From a virus, in the IMG/VR virus record IMGVR_UViG_3300004369_000629, positions 1-35,029 of that record: a stretch of DNA of 35,029 bases. One strand, 5' to 3'. A model generated the notes under the pieces. The model was not told where the DNA came from. It was given only the letters and a program-made list of their open reading frames with translations, and did not search any database. Shown piece after piece: positions 23,172 through 31,179 of the stretch. The first letter of the stretch is position 1, and each line of letters starts with the position of its first letter. The position numbers and the translations under genes were made by a program.

Positions 23172-24329
23172 TTATTTTTCCTTATATAGATCTATGAATA
23201 TTTTACTACTATCAACGCCACGTCTGGCGTCCATTACTGCTAACTGCTTAAATGTTTCTGTTAAATTCTTTTCAAACGGTTGTTGTATATACTTTAGCAA
23301 ATTTTGATAACTGTTTTCCAACAAAAATCCCGGATGTTCTGCGATGCGTTCTTCTAACTGTTGCTCGACTAATTGTAACATCTTATCTGGCAAATGTCTA
23401 ATATTTAGGTACTCAGGAAACAACAACGGACCAATTACAAAAGCGTTTGGGTGAAAGTTCCAATCGTTCATAAACTTGTCCACAAACTTAAACACACTGA
23501 ATGGATTAAGTACAAAATACAACATGTTGAATGTAATTTTATGATCCAAATCTTTTATTTTTCTTAGGTTCCTGCAGAATGTTGCCCATTGTCCCCCATG
23601 TCGTATATAGTCGTACTCGTCACCCATTGTTTCTGCACTAACTGTCCAGTGTACATTCTTAAACTTACACGCTAAATCGAACACACGAGTATTTGTATGA
23701 CTTAAATTGGTGTTGATGCGTAAATTAACATCTGGATTGACTAATAACAGTTTCTCTAGTAGTTCTTCGTTTTCCTTCATTAACAAGGGCTCGCCGCCAG
23801 CCATGTAAACATGTTTTAGTGTATCCACATGTTTGAAGATATATGCTTTGAAGTCATCTCGTTGTTGTTTATTGGGTGTGTCTACTTTTATACCTAACTC
23901 GTTTGCCCATTGACTGCTAAAGTCTGCGTTACAATACACACAACTAAAGTTGCAGAGATTGGTCCAACGCACATCTATTTTTTCTAACCTATGCGCATTT
24001 ACCTTATCATACGTATCCAGTGGTACCTGCTTGAGTTCACGCAGGTAAAAAACTCTATCACTAATAATATCAAACTTATTCTCCCCTTGCTCTAGTTCAT
24101 AACAAGGATCACAGCGTTCACCCGGCTCATTGTTTAACATTTTGATCCGTGTTGCTTGATTGTTTTCACCGTTTAATATTTGCTCTATACTTTGTTCACG
24201 TATATTGCCAATGGGCGCACTGGATCTAATACAGGTTTTAACATTACCGTCAAAGTTATACATTAACCCAGTCCATGGGATAGGACAAAAGTTACGATTA
24301 GTTAAGTAATCTTTGGGTTCCATACCCAA
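23172..24329 (-). CDS. Twitch/SPASM-type radical SAM protein
   Basis: The 385-residue protein has C126xxxC130xxC133 (LCNFSCVYC) and MAGGEPLL, the SAM-binding GGE. An N-terminal cysteine-containing region (C15, C33, C73, C76) resembles the auxiliary cluster region usually found C-terminally in SPASM/twitch proteins. The C-terminal part is helical. Related proteins are common in marine T4-like phages but are uncharacterised. It overlaps the SDR gene by 28 bases, and its stop lies two bases before uvsX, so it is part of the operon that reaches into the recombination genes. Confidence 0.8.
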   Translation of the reverse strand: MGMEPKDYLTNRNFCPIPWTGLMYNFDGNVKTCIRSSAPIGNIREQSIEQILNGENNQATRIKMLNNEPGERCDPCYELEQGENKFDIISDRVFYLRELKQVPLDTYDKVNAHRLEKIDVRWTNLCNFSCVYCNADFSSQWANELGIKVDTPNKQQRDDFKAYIFKHVDTLKHVYMAGGEPLLMKENEELLEKLLLVNPDVNLRINTNLSHTNTRVFDLACKFKNVHWTVSAETMGDEYDYIRHGGQWATFCRNLRKIKDLDHKITFNMLYFVLNPFSVFKFVDKFMNDWNFHPNAFVIGPLLFPEYLNIRHLPDKMLQLVEQQLEERIAEHPGFLLENSYQNLLKYIQQPFEKNLTETFKQLAVMDARRGVDSSKIFIDLYKEK

Positions 24330-24853
24330 TATTCTCCAATTGCTATTTCTTCTACTTGCATGTCAGTGCCCGAGTCTAATATGTCAACAATACGTTTAGC
24401 CCATGCATCAGGGTTTACACCACTATCTCCTTGTGTGTTTACCTTTCCTGGTTTGACTAAGCAAAGTTTAGGCAGAGTATGCAGTCCACGTAGTTGGCGA
24501 ATGGCTTCTTCCAGTGTTGTTTTTTCCACGTGGTACTTTAACATATCAAACCCAGGCAAACAACTAACTGGTTCACTTGTCATAAGTGTACCGATATTAA
24601 CGATCTTCTTGTGTAGTTTACCTTGCCATGCTTCAAACACAGCAAACAATAGTTCTGTTTGTGCGAACCCAGCTTGAGCGTTATTAATAAACAAGTCGCA
24701 AGGCTCTATATATTTTAACATTTTCATTGTGTTTCTAATGTTATTACCATCACGACGACTAAGTCCAACAACTTCGTGGCCTTGTTCTTTGTAAATTTTT
24801 GCAAATGCTTGGCCAATGCCAGCACTGTGTCCTGTTATTGCTATTCTAGCCAT
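24302..24853 (-). CDS. Short-chain dehydrogenase/reductase (short form)
   Basis: The 183-residue protein has the NAD(P)-binding TGHSAGIG (residues 7-14), NNAQ at 57-60, and the catalytic Y107xxxK111, followed by VKPGKVNT. A Ser (Ser93 or Ser97) lies suitably before the Tyr. The classical length is about 250; this one is about 65 residues shorter, mainly after the catalytic Lys. The overlap with both neighbours and its place between an oxygenase-like and a radical SAM gene suggest a step in one pathway. The substrate is unknown. Confidence 0.75.
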   Translation of the reverse strand: MARIAITGHSAGIGQAFAKIYKEQGHEVVGLSRRDGNNIRNTMKMLKYIEPCDLFINNAQAGFAQTELLFAVFEAWQGKLHKKIVNIGTLMTSEPVSCLPGFDMLKYHVEKTTLEEAIRQLRGLHTLPKLCLVKPGKVNTQGDSGVNPDAWAKRIVDILDSGTDMQVEEIAIGEYWVWNPKIT

Positions 24854-25386
24854 TCAATTGGCTCCTTGTGAAATGTAAAACTTGCTACAATCCTTGGTAT
24901 CTTTGCATTGTCAGAGTACTGTTCGACACTGTGCGCAATACTGCTGTTGAACACTATAGGATAGGGCATGTCACGATACTCTGCTAATAACTCTCCCGTT
25001 GCTCCAGATAAATCATATACTTCACTGCCAAACTGATTTTTTACTTTTGGGTAGTTTTCTAGATTGTCTACTGTAAACCATTTGTTTGTCCAGCCTTTGG
25101 TATTAAGCACAGGAAAGTTCATTTTTGCTATAACAGGCTTTTCGTCTACGTGCATAGGTAAATCATTAGTATCTGTTATATATGTTATAGCACTGTCTTT
25201 AACTAATAACTTGTGTTGTTTAAAAAAGTCAAGCAGTGCAGGACTACTAGCAAACAAATTGCGTGTGTTTAAAAACTTCCAAGGGCTACCTTTGTACAGA
25301 CTAATGCTGTCGTCTGCAGATATATAGTCGATTATTTCGTTTGCAATGTCTGTAACGTCTGCTTTGATTTCAACGAAAGGCTTCAT
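24841..25386 (-). CDS. Probable Fe(II)/2-oxoglutarate-dependent oxygenase-like protein
   Basis: The 181-residue protein has H79xD81 (MHVDE) and, about 70 residues later, His152 (IAHSVEQ) followed by Arg165 (PRIVASFTF). This HxD-H-R order and spacing is the metal and 2-oxoglutarate site of the double-stranded beta-helix oxygenases. Such enzymes hydroxylate or otherwise oxidise proteins and small molecules. It overlaps both neighbours by 13-17 bases within the radical SAM block. The family is inferred from the motif spacing. Confidence 0.6.
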   Translation of the reverse strand: MKPFVEIKADVTDIANEIIDYISADDSISLYKGSPWKFLNTRNLFASSPALLDFFKQHKLLVKDSAITYITDTNDLPMHVDEKPVIAKMNFPVLNTKGWTNKWFTVDNLENYPKVKNQFGSEVYDLSGATGELLAEYRDMPYPIVFNSSIAHSVEQYSDNAKIPRIVASFTFHKEPIEWLE

Positions 25387-26314
25387 CGATCCCTCTAACT
25401 TTATCTTGTTCTTCTAAGAATGCTTCTAATTCAAAGTCATTGTTTCTTTGGGTTGCTACTAAATCAAACTGTCCAGCGCATGCACTGGTAAACTTGTTTC
25501 TATACTTAACACTCAGCACATCTGGCTTTTCCAAAAATGCATAACTGTGATCTAACTTGTTCTGCTTTACAAACTTGATAATGTTCTTAAAGTCTCTAAT
25601 GTTTAGTGCGCTAACTGTTGTCCAAGTGTTAAGTTTTATATTCATGTCCTTGTATATCATTAGGTTACTATAAAACTTATCCCATTTGATAGGCCAGCGT
25701 ACATAATCATGCACATCGCCTATACCATCTAAACTTGCTGTTACAGTTACATCTACGCCACTTGCTACAATGTCTTCAAGTTCTTCAATTACCAAACTGC
25801 AATTGGTATTAAGGCGTAATGACTTTAGGTTAGGTGGTAAGTTTTGCAATATCCGTTTGTAATTTTTACTTGCACTTGGTTCGCCACCGTTAATATCCAA
25901 GTGTACAACACGCTCAAGTGGTAAGTTCCAGTATGCGTTGCTGTTGTCTACTACAGGATATATCTTGTTGGTTAAACTGCCAATCTTTGTGCTGTAGGAC
26001 GCATCACAACTAAAGCATGCACTGTTGCATACGTTGTCCAGTATGCCGCCTACTGTGAGATAATCATGTTTGGTTTGTTGTTTGTCAAATTCTATAGCAT
26101 TTTGTCTAATGCTTTTGCCGTTGACACTTTCAGTATCACGACATCGTATGCATTCTGCAGGCCAGTCCTCATTCATGTGAATACGATACATCCAGTCGCT
26201 GTGTTCCATTTCTTCAAGACTGGCAAACTTTGGTGGATCCACCATGTGCCCACAACGGCTTACAGTACCGCCTGGGTTGAATCTAACAAAATGTTCTAAT
26301 CGAGGACACTGCAT
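25370..26314 (-). CDS. Radical SAM protein, twitch type
   Basis: The 314-residue protein has C96xxxC100xxC103 (VCNSACFSC), INGGEPSASKN (GGE), and TASLDGIGDVHDYVRWP, typical of radical SAM enzymes of the twitch/SPASM group. An N-terminal cysteine group (C3, C21, C55, C58) resembles that of the protein at 23172-24329, so the two are probably paralogues. It overlaps the oxygenase-like and sulfotransferase-like genes by 17-19 bases. Confidence 0.8.
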   Translation of the reverse strand: MQCPRLEHFVRFNPGGTVSRCGHMVDPPKFASLEEMEHSDWMYRIHMNEDWPAECIRCRDTESVNGKSIRQNAIEFDKQQTKHDYLTVGGILDNVCNSACFSCDASYSTKIGSLTNKIYPVVDNSNAYWNLPLERVVHLDINGGEPSASKNYKRILQNLPPNLKSLRLNTNCSLVIEELEDIVASGVDVTVTASLDGIGDVHDYVRWPIKWDKFYSNLMIYKDMNIKLNTWTTVSALNIRDFKNIIKFVKQNKLDHSYAFLEKPDVLSVKYRNKFTSACAGQFDLVATQRNNDFELEAFLEEQDKVRGIDEAFR

Positions 26315-26892
26315 AAATCTTTTGATCTCTGTATAACTTCTTTGTATACTTGTGGATAACGATGCTTTACTGTTTGCACTATCTGTTTAAACGTAACCAT
26401 ACGTCCTAGTAGTTCACCTACTAGAACTTGATCCAACTGTAGATAAAATTCAACTTTATCGCTTACACTTACTAATTTATTCTTATTGCTTACATTGTGA
26501 TGTAATTTGGTAATAGTGTTTAGTTGGTCCAATGGACGTAATATAAGTTTAGCATCAGTAAAACGCTGTAAATTAAGTAGCCAGTATAACTGTGGCGCAT
26601 AGTGATTGTTGAGAAACAGGTAGTTTTCAACAAAATGTAAAACTGTATAGTCATCTAGTTGGATGTCTTCAACAAACTTGGTTACACCACTTACATAACG
26701 TTCAACAGGATCGCGGACAAATACTTCAATTATGTCTAGTTGTTTTATTTCTTCTAGCTCTAGTTTTCTAAATCCAGAGTTGTGTAAACTAGTCGATCCG
26801 TTTTTGTGTATAGGATACACAAATCTTCGCGGAGCAACTTCTAATACCTCGCAGGAGTCCGGAAATAATATTGTATCAATTTGACTTAACAT
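26296..26892 (-). CDS. Sulfotransferase-like protein
   Basis: The 198-residue protein has YPIHKNGSTSL (residues 26-36), matching the PAPS 5'-phosphosulfate loop of carbohydrate sulfotransferases, and VFVRDPVERYVSG (57-69), the 3'-phosphate-binding block with the RDPxxRYxS pattern. These enzymes move a sulfo group from PAPS onto a hydroxyl of a sugar or other acceptor. The length is short but covers both motifs. It overlaps two radical SAM genes and is part of the accessory block. Confidence 0.7.
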   Translation of the reverse strand: MLSQIDTILFPDSCEVLEVAPRRFVYPIHKNGSTSLHNSGFRKLELEEIKQLDIIEVFVRDPVERYVSGVTKFVEDIQLDDYTVLHFVENYLFLNNHYAPQLYWLLNLQRFTDAKLILRPLDQLNTITKLHHNVSNKNKLVSVSDKVEFYLQLDQVLVGELLGRMVTFKQIVQTVKHRYPQVYKEVIQRSKDLCSVLD

Positions 26893-28012
26893 AGTTTAAT
26901 ACATCAATGTCTATTCTATATTTTAAAAGTTCGTTTAGGTCAGACTCTGTAGTAGCTTTAGGTGCGCAGTACCCACAAACACAAATATCCTTTACGCACT
27001 TAATTACTGGCATGGTTTTTGTTTCTAGTTGTGATCTAAGTGTGTCTAACATTACTTGGTAATTGTTTATATTACCCAACGGCTCAACACGGTTAGTGGT
27101 TACACTTGTTAGACAATCTTTTGTGCTAGAATAAACTTTACCGTTGTATTGCCTAAGAAATAAAAAGTACCAATTAACGCTACAGTTCCAATCTTTGAAT
27201 CCTTGCTTGTTGATATACAGTAAGTTTTCTTTATAATTCCCGTTCACACACATTTTACGTCCGCCACAGCAAGCTCTACCTTTTGCTATACTTAATACTT
27301 TTTCATCAGATTCGTCAACTTCGTTACCTGTGAAGTTTGCTTGTATTTTTTGAAACTGCTTGCCAGTATAGGCCCATTGTTCTTCTGTGTTGTCTAGTCG
27401 TTTAAGGAAGAATGGTAGACTATTGTCCTTGCAATACTGTACCATTCGTTCTACATCATCAAACATTTCTTTATCGTTGTGCATCAGCATCACACACTTG
27501 AAACTTTTGTTTATCTTTTTCAGTTGCAATATGTTTTTCTTATACTGTTCTTTTTGCTTGGGTATGTTCTCAGGATGATAACTTACAATAAACTCGTCAA
27601 TATATGGAATAATTTTACTCCACATCCTGGTACCAACAATACCATTTGTAGTGCATGTAATTGTAAGTTCCCAACGATCTTTATACTGTTGATATTTCTG
27701 CTTTACTAATTCTAGGATTTTAAGTATGTCCGGGTGTACTAGGCTTTCACCACCGTATACATTCAGCACAACTTTTCTATTGCTTTCTTTCCGATACTGC
27801 ATGTACAAGTCTACATATTCATACATGAAGTCAATGGACTTTACACACTCCGCCAGTGGTGGATGCTGTGTACTATTATCATGGCCACCAAATTCACCTA
27901 TAGCACAATAGGAACAATCTAAATTGCATTTCTTAGTCAATTCCCAATCTAGTAGAAAAGCAGGAGGTGCTGAGGGGTCAAGGCCGAATGTAATAGATTT
28001 AATTGGATTCAT
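26876..28012 (-). CDS. Radical SAM/SPASM-type protein
   Basis: The 378-residue protein has C29xxxC33xxC36 (KCNLDCSYC), VYGGESLVHPDI (GGE), and TCTTNGIVGTRMW. The C-terminal part is Cys-rich: GRACCGGRKMC and CVKDICVCGYCAP, a likely auxiliary iron-sulphur site. SPASM-type radical SAM enzymes often modify ribosomal peptides or protein targets. It is the first gene of the six-gene block downstream of gp32. No strong ribosome site is visible before the ATG, and the only separation from gp32 is a hairpin terminator, so it may be expressed by read-through. Confidence 0.8.
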   Translation of the reverse strand: MNPIKSITFGLDPSAPPAFLLDWELTKKCNLDCSYCAIGEFGGHDNSTQHPPLAECVKSIDFMYEYVDLYMQYRKESNRKVVLNVYGGESLVHPDILKILELVKQKYQQYKDRWELTITCTTNGIVGTRMWSKIIPYIDEFIVSYHPENIPKQKEQYKKNILQLKKINKSFKCVMLMHNDKEMFDDVERMVQYCKDNSLPFFLKRLDNTEEQWAYTGKQFQKIQANFTGNEVDESDEKVLSIAKGRACCGGRKMCVNGNYKENLLYINKQGFKDWNCSVNWYFLFLRQYNGKVYSSTKDCLTSVTTNRVEPLGNINNYQVMLDTLRSQLETKTMPVIKCVKDICVCGYCAPKATTESDLNELLKYRIDIDVLNYVKSN

Positions 28013-28026
28013 ATGTTATAAAAGGT

Positions 28027-28060
28027 AATATGTTGGGGCAAAAGGTAACCCCAACATATT
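28027..28060 (-). terminator. Strong hairpin after gp32
   Basis: AATATGTTGGGG pairs perfectly with CCCCAACATATT (12 base pairs) around a 10-base loop. On the minus strand it is followed by ACCTTTTATAAC. It should end or attenuate gp32 transcripts and set a lower level for the radical SAM block just downstream. The T-run is short, so it may act as a partial terminator or as a 3'-end stabiliser. Confidence 0.75.
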
Positions 28061-28088
28061 TAACACAAGTACTATTAGAAATAGTAAT

Positions 28089-29093
28089 TTACTTACTGCG
28101 ATTTCTAATCATTGCTAGTATATCTTCAGCACGTTTGCTGGAGTCACTAGCAGGTGCTTCTGCTGTTACAGGTTCGGCAGCAGTAGCGGGTGCGGCCTCA
28201 ACAACTGGAGCGGGTGTAGCAGTCTCCGCACTAGGCGTAGGTTGTGCTACAGAAGGTGATGAGTCTGCGCTCTGTGTTGCTGGTGCCGTGTTTGTTACCA
28301 TCATGCCTGCTGGTCTATAATACTGACCCCAACGCTCTGCATCATATGCTTCGCCGTCAACGCTGGCTTCAAACATTTCTTTAATTACTTTAAGTTCGAC
28401 TTCTCCAGGTTGCTTTGGTAAGAAATCACTGAGGTTAAACAGACCATGTGTGTCAATAGCCGCTTGTTCGTCTGCTGTTAATGCTGACTCACGTCTACTC
28501 CACTTGCTGGTGCTATAGTCTGCGTAGCCGCCTTTGCTGGTTTTTGTAACTGTAAAATCTAATCCTGCTGTAAAATCAGTTGGAAGATTTTCTAGTTCTG
28601 GATCCATTAGTGCCGATTTGATCAAGTTAAAGATCTGCGGACTAATCACAAGCCTACGAATAGGATTGTCAGGGGTTTTGTCATCAGCGAGAGCATTTTC
28701 TCGCACAAAGCCTTGGAACAAGTAAGATTTTTTCTTCCAGTACTTACGACCCATGTCTTCTAAACTTGGGTCTTTAAACCACCCACGTACTTCTGCTAGA
28801 ATAGGACATGCTTCTTTGTACATTTCTACACAAGGTACTTGTACAATAACAGGCTTGCTGTCTGCTTGTCCTTTAACTCCTGCAAACGGAAGTCTAATCA
28901 TTAGGCGTTCTGCCCAAAAGAAGTCGTTGCTTGAGTTGCCGTCTGGTAGGAATCTAAGTCTTGTGCTGGAACCTTCTGCTATGTTCCAGTGTGGATAAAT
29001 GGCGTTGTCGCCGCCACCTTGTGAATTGCCGCCTTGTCCGCGGGTGTCTTGCGCTTGTAGTTTTGCTCTGATTTCAGCTAATGAAGTTGCCAT
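28089..29093 (-). CDS. 32: gp32 single-stranded DNA-binding protein
   Basis: The 334-residue protein follows the marine T4-like gp32 layout: a short helical start (LAEIRAKLQAQ), an OB-fold core with YPHWNIAEGSSTRLRFLPDGN near residues 33-53, FFWAERLMIRLPF, and VPCVEMYKEACPI with paired Cys that may bind metal. FNLSDFLPKQPGEVELKVI follows, then a Pro/Ala-rich linker (about 245-310) and a C-terminal helix. It coats single-stranded DNA in replication, recombination and repair. An AAGGAG site lies before the ATG. The regulatory region holds early and late promoters and an inverted repeat. Confidence 0.9.
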   Translation of the reverse strand: MATSLAEIRAKLQAQDTRGQGGNSQGGGDNAIYPHWNIAEGSSTRLRFLPDGNSSNDFFWAERLMIRLPFAGVKGQADSKPVIVQVPCVEMYKEACPILAEVRGWFKDPSLEDMGRKYWKKKSYLFQGFVRENALADDKTPDNPIRRLVISPQIFNLIKSALMDPELENLPTDFTAGLDFTVTKTSKGGYADYSTSKWSRRESALTADEQAAIDTHGLFNLSDFLPKQPGEVELKVIKEMFEASVDGEAYDAERWGQYYRPAGMMVTNTAPATQSADSSPSVAQPTPSAETATPAPVVEAAPATAAEPVTAEAPASDSSKRAEDILAMIRNRSK

Positions 29094-29137
29094 AATAATT
29101 TCTCCTTAATAAAATTGCCGTAATAAATGTGCCTAGA

Positions 29138-29164
29138 TATAATATTGCACTGTGTAATATTATA
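29138..29164. repeat. Inverted repeat in the gp32 leader
   Basis: TATAATATT and AATATTATA form a perfect 9-base inverted repeat around a 9-base loop. It ends 44 bases before the gp32 ATG on the minus strand. T4 gp32 represses its own translation by binding its mRNA leader, so this hairpin is a candidate operator. The 5' arm contains the early -10 box. Confidence 0.6.
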
Positions 29165-29185
29165 ACAAATTTATTTATCTGTCAA
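29159..29185 (-). promoter_or_regulatory. Sigma70-type promoter for gp32
   Basis: The minus strand has TTGACA (29180-29185) followed by TATAAT (29159-29164) at a 15-base spacing, or TAATAT two bases further on at 17. Its start would fall inside the inverted repeat, so early RNA would lack the hairpin's 5' arm. Confidence 0.6.
29172..29179 (-). promoter_or_regulatory. Late promoter (GATAAATA) for gp32
   Basis: GATAAATA matches the NATAAATA late motif and lies directly next to the TTGACA box, inside the spacer of the early promoter. Late RNA would begin before the inverted repeat and carry the full hairpin. Confidence 0.6.
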
Positions 29186-29195
29186 GGAAAAATTT

Positions 29196-30629
29196 TTATT
29201 TTTTGTCCAAACCGCTTAGCCAACGAATCATATTCAAATCTTCATCTTCGCTTACGGTCCCGACACCAGCTGGGGGAGTGTTGCCCGCGGGCATTGTTGA
29301 TGCCGCATATGTGTCATTGTCTGGTTCTTGTGGGCGTGGTGCAGGAGCGGTTGTGTTTACTGCTTGTGATTGCAGTATTGCTTCAAGTTCTTCTGCTAGG
29401 TCTGGTTCACCGTTTTGGGCTAGCCAGGCAGCAATCATGGGCCTTGCATCTACATCTGGTCCTTGCTTGCTTAAATCTTGTAACTGAGCTGATAAATCAT
29501 CGTTATCAACAAAACTAATACCTGCTATTGCGGCAATAGCATCCTGTCCGTCAACACCAACTGTGATTGGATCGTCGAATAGTTCTGTCAGCTTATCAGT
29601 TGCGGCTGGGCCAAATGTTTCTTCTGTAACGTCTGTGGCCCAATCTTCAAATTGACTTGTGTAGGCTCTATGAACATATGGTAATGCGTCATTAAGCCTA
29701 TCGTCAAAAATCTTCTTAACAAAACGTTCACGCATTTCATCTATATCAACATTATCTTCTGGTTTGGCATAGTTTTCTGCCATTTGTAAAAGTAATGCGT
29801 GACCATTACGTCCTTTGAAACTTTCTAAATTCTTTTTAACTTCTTGATAGCGACCTATTGCCGCTTCAACCATGCGTGTTGTTTCTGTATCTTCAAATGT
29901 TCTGTTGTTCATGCTACGAGCAAAGTGTCGCATAGCACTCATTTCTTTAACCATTTCAGCAATAACTTCGCTACCGTTATCGTTAATCTCTCCACCACGA
30001 TTTAGGTGATTTGCTAATGCTCTAGCACCATGCAAGTTTTTATGGTCTAATAGGAAACGTTCGCCTACAGGAGTTTCGATAAAAATCTTGCTGATGTTTC
30101 TAGCACGGGCACCATGTTTGTCTGTATCTACTGATTCTACGTGCTTGATAATAATCTTGTGTTCACCTAGGTCTGCATAACTGGTATGCTTATCTCTATT
30201 GTCGCCATATAACTTTGCTTCTGCTACTATTTCATCAGTATCAAAAGTACCGTCAGCGGAACTTTGTTGTTTTAGGTTCCGCAAATCAAGATTGCTACGG
30301 TTTATATCTCTAACATCAAAATTTAACATATTTCTTTTCGCAAACGTGCGCAAATCTTTTAAAAAGTCAAACCATTTTTTTGTATCAAGATCGGACATTT
30401 TTTCTGTGATATTTACACCGTAATAAACTTTAAGAGATTCTTCGTCAATTACGCTAACAGTAACATTTCCGTAGTTCTCTCCATCTTCTCCTACGTAATC
30501 AAAGTTAAAAAATCTTGCACGTTCAGGATCGCTAGTACGATTGGCTTTGTCGTTGCCCAAACTAATATTGTCAAAGCGAGCACGGATTTTTTCAAATAAA
30601 GAAGCTGATATGTTATCTAATTCACGCAT
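29196..30629 (-). CDS. Unknown 477-aa phage protein, late expressed
   Basis: No family is recognised. The 477-residue protein starts MRELDNISASLFEKIRARF, has a mixed N-terminal half (FFNFDYVGEDGENYGNVTVSV), a helical middle, a Pro/Ala-rich linker (TTAPAPRPQEPDNDTYAAS), and the C-terminal peptide LNMIRWLSGLDKK. That last peptide recalls the RLAGI motif near the start of the 63-aa protein at 33295-33486. A late promoter lies five bases before the ATG, with no ribosome site. A structural or internal virion role fits this timing but is not shown. Confidence 0.55.
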   Translation of the reverse strand: MRELDNISASLFEKIRARFDNISLGNDKANRTSDPERARFFNFDYVGEDGENYGNVTVSVIDEESLKVYYGVNITEKMSDLDTKKWFDFLKDLRTFAKRNMLNFDVRDINRSNLDLRNLKQQSSADGTFDTDEIVAEAKLYGDNRDKHTSYADLGEHKIIIKHVESVDTDKHGARARNISKIFIETPVGERFLLDHKNLHGARALANHLNRGGEINDNGSEVIAEMVKEMSAMRHFARSMNNRTFEDTETTRMVEAAIGRYQEVKKNLESFKGRNGHALLLQMAENYAKPEDNVDIDEMRERFVKKIFDDRLNDALPYVHRAYTSQFEDWATDVTEETFGPAATDKLTELFDDPITVGVDGQDAIAAIAGISFVDNDDLSAQLQDLSKQGPDVDARPMIAAWLAQNGEPDLAEELEAILQSQAVNTTAPAPRPQEPDNDTYAASTMPAGNTPPAGVGTVSEDEDLNMIRWLSGLDKK

Positions 30630-30633
30630 TACA

Positions 30634-31179
30634 TTATTTATGCGTAAAAGGGCCGAAGTAAGTGTAACTGCTTAGTCGCAACTGACCTTCGGGGAGTACG
30701 GTAGGAACTCCATGATATTGATCTGGTCCGTTGATCATCAAGTAACCTGTATTAACCTTATAAGGGAATGTGTAACGTATTGTTTCGTCTGGGTTATAAA
30801 ACACTGTACCATGTTCTGACCCTGCATTATCTAATAGATATATCTGCATTGCTATTGGTAAGTCACCATCTGTGTGCATTTTACAAGTATATGGAGAGTA
30901 ATCAAGCCAAAAACTACTCCAGCAATCATATTCTGGAAAGTGTCCATTGATCGAATCTGCAATATCAAGACGTAGCGTATTTAGATGCTTATCCAATTCA
31001 AACAATATGCTGTCATGATGTGGTAATAATTTTCGTCTAGGCCACTCAAATTGTCCTTCTTGAAGTTCCCATTCGTAACTCCAAAAATCTTCATCCTGAA
31101 TCTTATCCACAATATCAGCAGAGTAGACATCTTCTACCAAGAATAGATTATGTTGCTTGTCAACAGGAGTAATCTTCAT
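30634..31179 (-). CDS. Fe(II)/2-oxoglutarate oxygenase-like protein
   Basis: The 181-residue protein has H102xD104 (MHTDGD), followed by MQIYLLDN, His156 (QYHGVPTV) and Arg168 (QLRLSSYTYF). This is the full HxD-H-R site of 2OG-dependent oxygenases, with the usual double-stranded helix strands around it. Phages often carry such enzymes; targets are mostly unknown. It starts four bases inside the end of the terminase gene, so it is translationally coupled to it. Its 3' end contains the late promoter of the next gene. Confidence 0.75.
   Translation of the reverse strand: MKITPVDKQHNLFLVEDVYSADIVDKIQDEDFWSYEWELQEGQFEWPRRKLLPHHDSILFELDKHLNTLRLDIADSINGHFPEYDCWSSFWLDYSPYTCKMHTDGDLPIAMQIYLLDNAGSEHGTVFYNPDETIRYTFPYKVNTGYLMINGPDQYHGVPTVLPEGQLRLSSYTYFGPFTHK
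30635..30642 (-). promoter_or_regulatory. Late promoter (CATAAATA) abutting a start codon
   Basis: CATAAATA lies exactly five bases before the ATG at 30629, inside the last codons of the oxygenase-like gene. Transcription would begin at the A of the ATG, the same arrangement as at 7835 and 33492. Confidence 0.65.

Noticed and set aside
23172-28012. A RiPP cluster with a precursor peptide
   Set aside because: Radical SAM/SPASM proteins suggested it, but no short peptide gene with a leader and core was found within the overlapping block, and no transporter or peptidase is present.
28003-28320. Plus-strand Ala/Val-rich open frame of 105 codons
   Set aside because: It is the antisense of the Pro/Ala-rich linker of gp32, which keeps several frames open by composition. 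There is no ribosome site or promoter.
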